A stretch of 29,851 nt of DNA from JBDROU01 sp043809745 [NCBI: bacterium] (GTDB lineage: Bacteria; Elusimicrobiota; JBDRMW01), in assembly GCA_043809745.1 (NCBI GenBank), contig JBDROU010000092.1, positions 1 through 29,851 of the forward strand, in the 5' to 3' direction. The notes beneath the pieces are model-generated. The model saw only the letters and a list, made by a program, of their open reading frames with translations, did no database searches and was not told the DNA's origin. Both the position numbers and the translations under genes were made by a program. Within the stretch, counting starts at the first letter, position 1. Every line of letters begins with the position of its first letter. Below, piece after piece: positions 25,660-29,851 of this stretch.

Positions 25660-26802
25660 TTAGTTTTCAAATCCTGATTTTAATGCGGTTAAAGGCGTAA
25701 CTATTATATTATTTGATAATTTATATTTGGTTTTTCCTGGGTATATAATCCATAACTTGCTTAGATTCAGATCTTGGATTGCAATCTGCATAGATTTTGT
25801 AAGTTTTGGTGCATCGGAATACTTGAATTCAGCGCCCCAATTTTTTCCCATATCCTGCCAAAACAAATCAAGCTCAGCGCCGGAATGTATATTCCAGAAA
25901 TAAAGTTCTTCATCTCTCTTCTTTAGAATTTTAGCGACACATTCCAAGGCAAATCCTTCCCAAGAAGCGCCAAGTTTATTATGAGTGTTAAGTTGTTTTT
26001 TGCTGCTTATTGACATTAAAGAATGAAATATTCCGGAATCTCTTATATATAACTTTGGTCTTTTCACAAGTCTTTTTCCGATATTTGTAAACCATGGCTG
26101 CAGTGTTCTAACCATAAATGTATGTTCTAAAATGTCTATATATTTTCTAACTGTCATATCAGCTATGCCAAAAGACCTTCCAAGTTCTGAATAATTTAAT
26201 ATCTGTCCATGGTAATGACTCAGCATTATCCAAAATTTTCTTAATGTGTTAGATGTTATAGTAATACCCAGTTGAGGTATGTCTCGTTCTAGAAATGTCC
26301 TAATATAGTTTTCAATCCAAAGGAAACTTGCAGCATCAGAAGATGCGGTAAAGGCTCTTGGGAATCCTCCGCGAAGCCATAATGAATTCACTTCGGTTTC
26401 CTTTATTTCCGAAAGTCCGAACCCGCCTAAATAATAATAACCTATTCTTCCCGCAAGAGATTCCGAACTCTGCCGCATTAATACACCTGATGCGCTGCCG
26501 AGTATTAAATATTTTTGCTCTGGTTTATTATCAACAAGGTACCTGATTAATTTGAATAATTCAGGCAGTCGTTGCACTTCGTCAATTACAATTAAGCCCT
26601 TTAAATCTTCCAATGTAAGCTGCGGGTTCTCGAATTGAGCTAAGTCTCTGGGATTTTCTAAATCAAAATAATGATCATACTTAAATTGTTTTGCAAGAAA
26701 TGTTTTACCTGATTGTCTAGGCCCCAATAAAGCTGTAACTGGAAAATTATTAATTATCCGTTTGACATTGTCGATATCCTGGGGTCTTTTGATTATCTTC
26801 AT
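25660..26802 (-). CDS. AAA+ ATPase with C-terminal DUF4143 domain
   Basis: A 380-residue ATPase of a widespread family without firm function. Walker A is GPRQSGKT at residues 27–34, Walker B ends in D74-E75 (LIVIDEVQRLP), and the YLILGSASGVLM stretch supplies the sensor-like segment. A winged-helix-like segment lies mid-protein. The C-terminal DUF4143 part has an E310-L-D312…E325-F-K327 pattern like the PD-(D/E)XK nuclease fold; catalysis is unproven. It is convergent with rng, so it lies outside the core operon. No Shine-Dalgarno precedes the ATG; a promoter sits directly upstream. Members have been linked to accessory islands, but that is family context, not seen here. Confidence 0.85.
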   Translation of the reverse strand: MKIIKRPQDIDNVKRIINNFPVTALLGPRQSGKTFLAKQFKYDHYFDLENPRDLAQFENPQLTLEDLKGLIVIDEVQRLPELFKLIRYLVDNKPEQKYLILGSASGVLMRQSSESLAGRIGYYYLGGFGLSEIKETEVNSLWLRGGFPRAFTASSDAASFLWIENYIRTFLERDIPQLGITITSNTLRKFWIMLSHYHGQILNYSELGRSFGIADMTVRKYIDILEHTFMVRTLQPWFTNIGKRLVKRPKLYIRDSGIFHSLMSISSKKQLNTHNKLGASWEGFALECVAKILKKRDEELYFWNIHSGAELDLFWQDMGKNWGAEFKYSDAPKLTKSMQIAIQDLNLSKLWIIYPGKTKYKLSNNIIVTPLTALKSGFEN

Positions 26803-26810
26803 CTGTATCT

Positions 26811-26839
26811 AGTATACTACTAATATATTGAAATATCAA
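26811..26839 (-). promoter_or_regulatory. Promoter for the DUF4143 ATPase (minus strand), near-leaderless
   Basis: On the minus strand TTGATA (26834–26839) and TATACT (26811–26816) are 17 bp apart and match sigma70 hexamers well. The ATG begins at 26802, nine bases from the -10, so the predicted transcript starts about two bases before the start codon. No ribosome-binding site is present. Confidence 0.65.
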
Positions 26840-26865
26840 GCGCTAAGTATGAAAATTCAATAACT

Positions 26866-26881
26866 GGGGTCAGGCACTGAC
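26866..26881. repeat. REP-like hairpin, possible remnant of a RAYT-associated element
   Basis: GGGGTCAGGCACTGAC contains a 5-bp stem (GTCAG 26869–26873, CTGAC 26877–26881) around a GCA loop, with a GGGG leader. From memory this resembles the GGGGTCAGG-type repeats seen near REP-associated tyrosine transposases. Only one copy lies here and there is no transposase, so it is at best a solo element. It sits 13 bp downstream of the aminotransferase stop but lacks a U-run. Confidence 0.4.
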
Positions 26882-26894
26882 ATAGTGAAATAAT

Positions 26895-28118
26895 TTAACC
26901 TGCCAAACTGTCACTGGTTTTTCGTTGTGAAAGTTTTGATACCGCTTCTTCTATTCTGTCCAGGCCTTTTGTGATATTTTCCGTTGATGTGGCAAACGAG
27001 ATTCTTATATAATCATCGGCCCCGAATCCGTCCCCCGGGACTACAGCTACTTTTGCTTTTTCTAACAGATATTCAGCCAAATCGGAAGAACTCGTTATTG
27101 TCTTATCATCGTATTGCTTCCCGAATAATTTTGATATTTTCGGAAATACATAAAAAGAACCCTGAGGTAAGGAGCATTTAATGCCTTTTATATTGTTAAG
27201 CCTTTGATAAATATAATCTCTTCGTTTCTCAAATTCCTGCCTCATCATTTCAACAGATTCCTGCGGGCCGTTAAGGGCTTCCTCAGCCGCTTTCAAAGCT
27301 ATGGATGTAGGGTTGGAGGTGCTTTGGCTTTGGATGTCTGTTATTGCCTTAATTACTTCCGGGTTCCCAGCGCAGTAGCCGATTCTCCATCCTGTCATCG
27401 AATATGTTTTTGAGACGCCGTTAACTATTATCGTTTTCTGTTTTAGTTCTTCTGAGATCTGTGCTATTGAAGAAAATTCAAAATCGCCGAAAGTAAGTTT
27501 CTCATATATTTCGTCAGAAACAATGGTTAAGTTGTGATTTTTTAATACTTCAGCAATACCTTTAAGCTCTTCTCTGGAGTATGCTACTCCAGTTGGGTTA
27601 GAAGGTGAATTTATTATCACCGCTTTGGTTTTTTCATTAATTGCTTTTTCAAGTTGTTCCGGCATAACCCTGAAGCCATTTGTATCCTTTGTCTTTATTA
27701 TCCTTGGTTTGCCGCCGGCAAGCATTACCATCTCCGGATATGATACCCAGTATGGGGATATGATTACTACCTCATCACCTCTGTCAACTATTGCCTGGAA
27801 GATATTGTATAAAGAATGTTTAGCGCCGCACGAAACCACAACTTCATTCAGCTGATACTCAATTTGCTGATCCTTCTTGAATTTTTCTATAATGGCTTTT
27901 TTTAATTCGGGAGTCCCGCCTGACGGACAGTACTTGGTAAAACCATGATTAATTGCTTCTACCGCCGCCTGTTTTATGTTGTCCGGGGTATCAAAATCAG
28001 GTTCACCTGCACCAAAACCTATAACATCAATGCCCTGTTTTTTTAATGACTTTGCTTTTGCATCAATTGCAAGTGTAGGTGAAGGATGAATATTTTGAGC
28101 TCTTTTACTAAGTAACAT
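26895..28118 (-). CDS. Aspartate aminotransferase-like, class I PLP (AspB/AatA type)
   Basis: A fold-type I aminotransferase of 407 residues, probably transferring amino groups between aspartate or glutamate and 2-oxo acids. Motifs are VIGFGAGEPDFDTP near the N terminus, the NSPSNPTG block, DEIYEKLTFG and the PLP-binding lysine K237 in GVSKTYSMTGWRIGY. The YIRISFATS segment near the C terminus is also present. It belongs to the group containing bacterial AspB and bifunctional prephenate aminotransferases; substrate cannot be settled here. The ribosome-binding site is AAGGAGA, 4–5 bases before the ATG. It stands between two unrelated ATPase genes. Confidence 0.9.
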   Translation of the reverse strand: MLLSKRAQNIHPSPTLAIDAKAKSLKKQGIDVIGFGAGEPDFDTPDNIKQAAVEAINHGFTKYCPSGGTPELKKAIIEKFKKDQQIEYQLNEVVVSCGAKHSLYNIFQAIVDRGDEVVIISPYWVSYPEMVMLAGGKPRIIKTKDTNGFRVMPEQLEKAINEKTKAVIINSPSNPTGVAYSREELKGIAEVLKNHNLTIVSDEIYEKLTFGDFEFSSIAQISEELKQKTIIVNGVSKTYSMTGWRIGYCAGNPEVIKAITDIQSQSTSNPTSIALKAAEEALNGPQESVEMMRQEFEKRRDYIYQRLNNIKGIKCSLPQGSFYVFPKISKLFGKQYDDKTITSSSDLAEYLLEKAKVAVVPGDGFGADDYIRISFATSTENITKGLDRIEEAVSKLSQRKTSDSLAG

Positions 28119-28255
28119 ATAAATCTCCTTTAATCGATTTTTTAATTATAACTATTATAATTATTTCTTAAGAATAATTCTACTAATTTATAATAATTGA
28201 ATTACTTTAGACTATTAAATTGGTAAAGACAGATGCGCTAAGTAAATCATTGGGT
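28119..28255. other. AT-rich intergenic region upstream of the aminotransferase
   Basis: This is most of the 206-bp gap between the divergent aminotransferase and second ATPase genes. It is strongly AT-rich, with several TATAAT-like strings on both strands, so I could not choose one promoter for the aminotransferase. A 10-bp palindrome, TTCTTAAGAA, lies at 28165–28174. A partial match to the operator arms (GACTATTAAA) lies at 28210–28219. Confidence 0.4.
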
Positions 28256-28286
28256 GTCTATATTAATGTAACATATTAAAATAGTC
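28256..28286. promoter_or_regulatory. Operator-like dyad 1 upstream of the second ATPase
   Basis: GTCTATATTAA at 28256–28266 and TTAAAATAGTC at 28276–28286 are imperfect inverted arms (9 of 11 positions) around a 9-base centre. The element is repeated 34 bp downstream as dyad 2. Confidence 0.45.
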
Positions 28287-28287
28287 A

Positions 28288-28316
28288 TTGACTAAATTAA
28301 TGTAATGTGTTAATAT
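28288..28316 (+). promoter_or_regulatory. Promoter for the second ATPase, near-leaderless
   Basis: TTGACT (28288–28293) and TAATAT (28311–28316) are 17 bp apart; TATAGT at 28314–28319 is an alternative -10 with a 20-bp gap. Either gives a start at or within two bases of the ATG at 28325. No Shine-Dalgarno sequence is visible. Dyad 2 covers the spacer and the -10. Confidence 0.5.
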
Positions 28317-28320
28317 AGTC
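28290..28320. promoter_or_regulatory. Operator-like dyad 2 over the promoter of the second ATPase
   Basis: GACTAAATTAA at 28290–28300 and TTAATATAGTC at 28310–28320 are inverted arms matching at 10 of 11 positions around a 9-base centre. As a direct repeat of dyad 1 it matches at 25 of 31 positions. It overlaps the -35 end, spacer and -10, where a bound repressor would block transcription. Confidence 0.5.
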
Positions 28321-28324
28321 GTGT

Positions 28325-29545
28325 ATGAAGCATCGCTACTTAACATCTATTATAAAAGGGCTTTGTTTTGATAGCCATAAGATGGCCTTTGTTTCAGGGC
28401 CGAGACAGTGCGGGAAAACAACTTTTGCAAAGGCCCTCCTCCATAACCGCGGTGCGGGTTCTTACTTTAATTGGGATGAAACAAATTTCCGTAGATTATG
28501 GATTAAGAATCCATCACAGATAGTGCCAAAAATGAAAAAATATACTCCCTTAGTTATTCTTGATGAGATTCATAAAGCAAAGTTATGGAAAAGAACCTTA
28601 AAGGGAGTTTATGATACTCAGGAGTCCCCAGTAGACATATTAGTAACAGGGAGTGCAAGACTAAATGTATATAAAAAAGGCAGTGATAGTTTATTCGGGC
28701 GCTATTTCAATTTTAGATTGCATCCATTTACTTTAAGGGAAATTGATAAAATATCTCAAATAGCTACAGAGCATTTTATTGATAAACTCTTTTCACGTTC
28801 CCAGAAGTTATCAAACTCCAATATAACACAGTTTGATACATTGTTCAAATTTGGTGGATTCCCTGAACCATTATTTGCAGAGAGTGAAAAATTAGCAAGA
28901 TTATGGAAAAGAAGCAGAATAGATAAGGTTATTCGAGAAGATCTCCGGGATTTGAGCCGTATCCCTGAACTCAGTCAGATTGAGATGTTGGTAGCGCTTC
29001 TGCCAGAAAGAGTGGGATCTCTTTTTAGCATAGTTTCTTTACGTGAATATCTCGAGGTGAGCTTCCCAACAGTAAAACGTTGGATTAATTATCTAAAGGA
29101 GCTGTATTATCTCTTCGAAATAAAACCATATACTAAATCAATATCTCGTTCTTTACGGAAGGGTGGGAAAATATATTTATGGGATTACAGCGAAGTGACT
29201 CAGGAAGCAGCTCGTTTTGAAAACTTAATAGCCTGCCATCTTCTTAAAATATGTCATTACTGGACAGACTCCGGTGAAGGTCAATTTGATTTATTTTATC
29301 TTCGTGACAAAGAGAAACATGAAATCGATTTTCTTGTAACGAAAGACAAAATACCTTGGCTCCCAATTGAAGTTAAACTAAATGACACATCGCCTTCACC
29401 CCACTGGAGAAAGTTTTTAAAACAATTAAATTTAACAAAATCAATACAGATTGTAAAAGCTCATGGAGTTTGGAAAATGCATTCATTAGATGGTTCAAAT
29501 ATACTTATCGCAAGTGCCAGTGAAGTGCTTTCTTACTTTATTTAA
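28325..29545 (+). CDS. AAA+ ATPase with C-terminal DUF4143 domain (second, divergent copy)
   Basis: A 406-residue protein of the same family as the ATPase at 25660–26802 but clearly divergent. Walker A is GPRQCGKT at residues 25–32, Walker B ends in D80-E81 (LVILDEIHKAK) and DILVTGSARL follows. The DUF4143 part has E333-I-D335…E349-V-K351, a nuclease-like arrangement without proven activity. A helix-turn-helix-like segment sits near residues 238–262 (LREYLEVSFPTVKRWINYLKE). It is preceded by two dyad elements and a promoter abutting the start. Function unknown; the direction is opposite to the neighbouring aminotransferase. Confidence 0.85.
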   Translation: MKHRYLTSIIKGLCFDSHKMAFVSGPRQCGKTTFAKALLHNRGAGSYFNWDETNFRRLWIKNPSQIVPKMKKYTPLVILDEIHKAKLWKRTLKGVYDTQESPVDILVTGSARLNVYKKGSDSLFGRYFNFRLHPFTLREIDKISQIATEHFIDKLFSRSQKLSNSNITQFDTLFKFGGFPEPLFAESEKLARLWKRSRIDKVIREDLRDLSRIPELSQIEMLVALLPERVGSLFSIVSLREYLEVSFPTVKRWINYLKELYYLFEIKPYTKSISRSLRKGGKIYLWDYSEVTQEAARFENLIACHLLKICHYWTDSGEGQFDLFYLRDKEKHEIDFLVTKDKIPWLPIEVKLNDTSPSPHWRKFLKQLNLTKSIQIVKAHGVWKMHSLDGSNILIASASEVLSYFI

Positions 29546-29735
29546 CACTATATTTTATCATAAATTTCCTGCGTTGTGCTTTTCAACATTATTGTTACAA
29601 TTTGCGATGTATAGTGCTGCATTTATGTATCTATATATATAGCAAAACTTGCCCCCTTGTCCAAATCAGCTCAAAACTCATAAAAAGGCACTACCCCCAT
29701 TGAAAATTAACCCTTTCGGGGTTAAATTTGTATCG
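29546..29735. other. Intergenic region after the second ATPase
   Basis: 190 bp with no supported gene. It is AT-rich with a short TA-repeat near 29630–29642. A hairpin lies at 29707–29725, with TTAACCC and GGGTTAA arms around TTTCG, but no T-run follows. I found no convincing promoter for the gene that starts downstream. Confidence 0.4.
29707..29725 (+). other. Stem-loop before the terminal partial gene
   Basis: TTAACCC (29707–29713) pairs with GGGTTAA (29719–29725), a perfect 7-bp stem with a 5-base loop TTTCG, ending 10 bases before the ATG at 29736. It could affect translation of that gene or end transcription of the ATPase; no T-run supports a terminator. Confidence 0.35.
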
Positions 29736-29851
29736 ATGCTTAAAATTGAACAGCCGAATAAAAACAAGGATCTTTTACTGACGCGCAAACTCAGTAAATT
29801 ACTAATTATATTTATGTCATTCCTTTTTTTATTTGGCATTCCTAATACAAT
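29736..29851 (+). CDS. Start of a probable exported or membrane protein (partial)
   Basis: The ATG at 29736 opens a frame that runs to the window edge (38 codons plus two bases). The product starts MLKIEQPNKNKDLLLTRKLS, then a hydrophobic run LLIIFMSFLFLFGIP. That is a basic n-region followed by a 15-residue h-region, as in a signal peptide or N-terminal membrane anchor. Function cannot be judged. The frame is open upstream to a TAG at 29640–29642, so an earlier TTG start (29700) is possible. Ribosome-binding support is weak. Confidence 0.5.
   Translation, partial: MLKIEQPNKNKDLLLTRKLSKLLIIFMSFLFLFGIPNT

Noticed and set aside
1-29851. CRISPR array, tRNA or rRNA genes, complete insertion sequence
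   Set aside because: No regularly spaced repeats, cloverleaf-like sequences, rRNA segments or transposase frames were seen.

Overview
The window is the chromosomal core of a bacterium with AT-rich DNA (A+T clearly above half by eye). It opens with the 3' end of tuf and runs through a fused S10–spc–alpha ribosomal superoperon: rpsJ to rplQ, with secY, adk, map, infA and rpoA inside it. An elongasome (rod-shape) operon follows, mreB-mreC-mreD-mrdA-rodA, then a radical-SAM/DUF2344 fusion gene and rng (ribonuclease G). All of this, about 1–25,600, is on the + strand.

The last 4.2 kb is different. Gene direction breaks, and two DUF4143-type AAA+ ATPase genes flank a class I aminotransferase: the first ATPase and the aminotransferase are on the minus strand, the second ATPase on the plus strand. 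After the second ATPase comes about 190 bp without a gene, then the first codons of what looks like an exported or membrane protein, cut by the window edge. This end looks accessory: rplU/rpmA, which often follow rng, are absent, and a REP-like hairpin lies between the aminotransferase and the first ATPase.

Taxonomy is inference only. MreBCD/PBP2/RodA next to ribonuclease G suggests a rod-shaped diderm. There is no L30 gene (rpmD) between rpsE and rplO. S14, S4, L24 and L36 are all in cysteine (zinc) forms. This combination fits the PVC/Omnitrophota neighbourhood, but I cannot prove it without a tree.

The genes work together in a recognisable way. The superoperon builds both ribosomal subunits, the secretion channel, RNA polymerase alpha, adenylate kinase and methionine aminopeptidase. 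The mre block positions and runs lateral-wall peptidoglycan synthesis. RNase G matures or degrades RNA, and the radical-SAM fusion beside it has no assigned reaction.

The most interesting unexplained signals are regulatory. Three genes (mreB and both ATPases) have promoter-like hexamers so close to the start codon that their mRNAs would be essentially leaderless. The second ATPase has two tandem 31-bp dyad-symmetric elements over its promoter. I see no CRISPR array, tRNA, rRNA or complete insertion sequence. No clearly new multi-gene system is evident; the ATPase–aminotransferase–ATPase end is the best candidate for a closer look.
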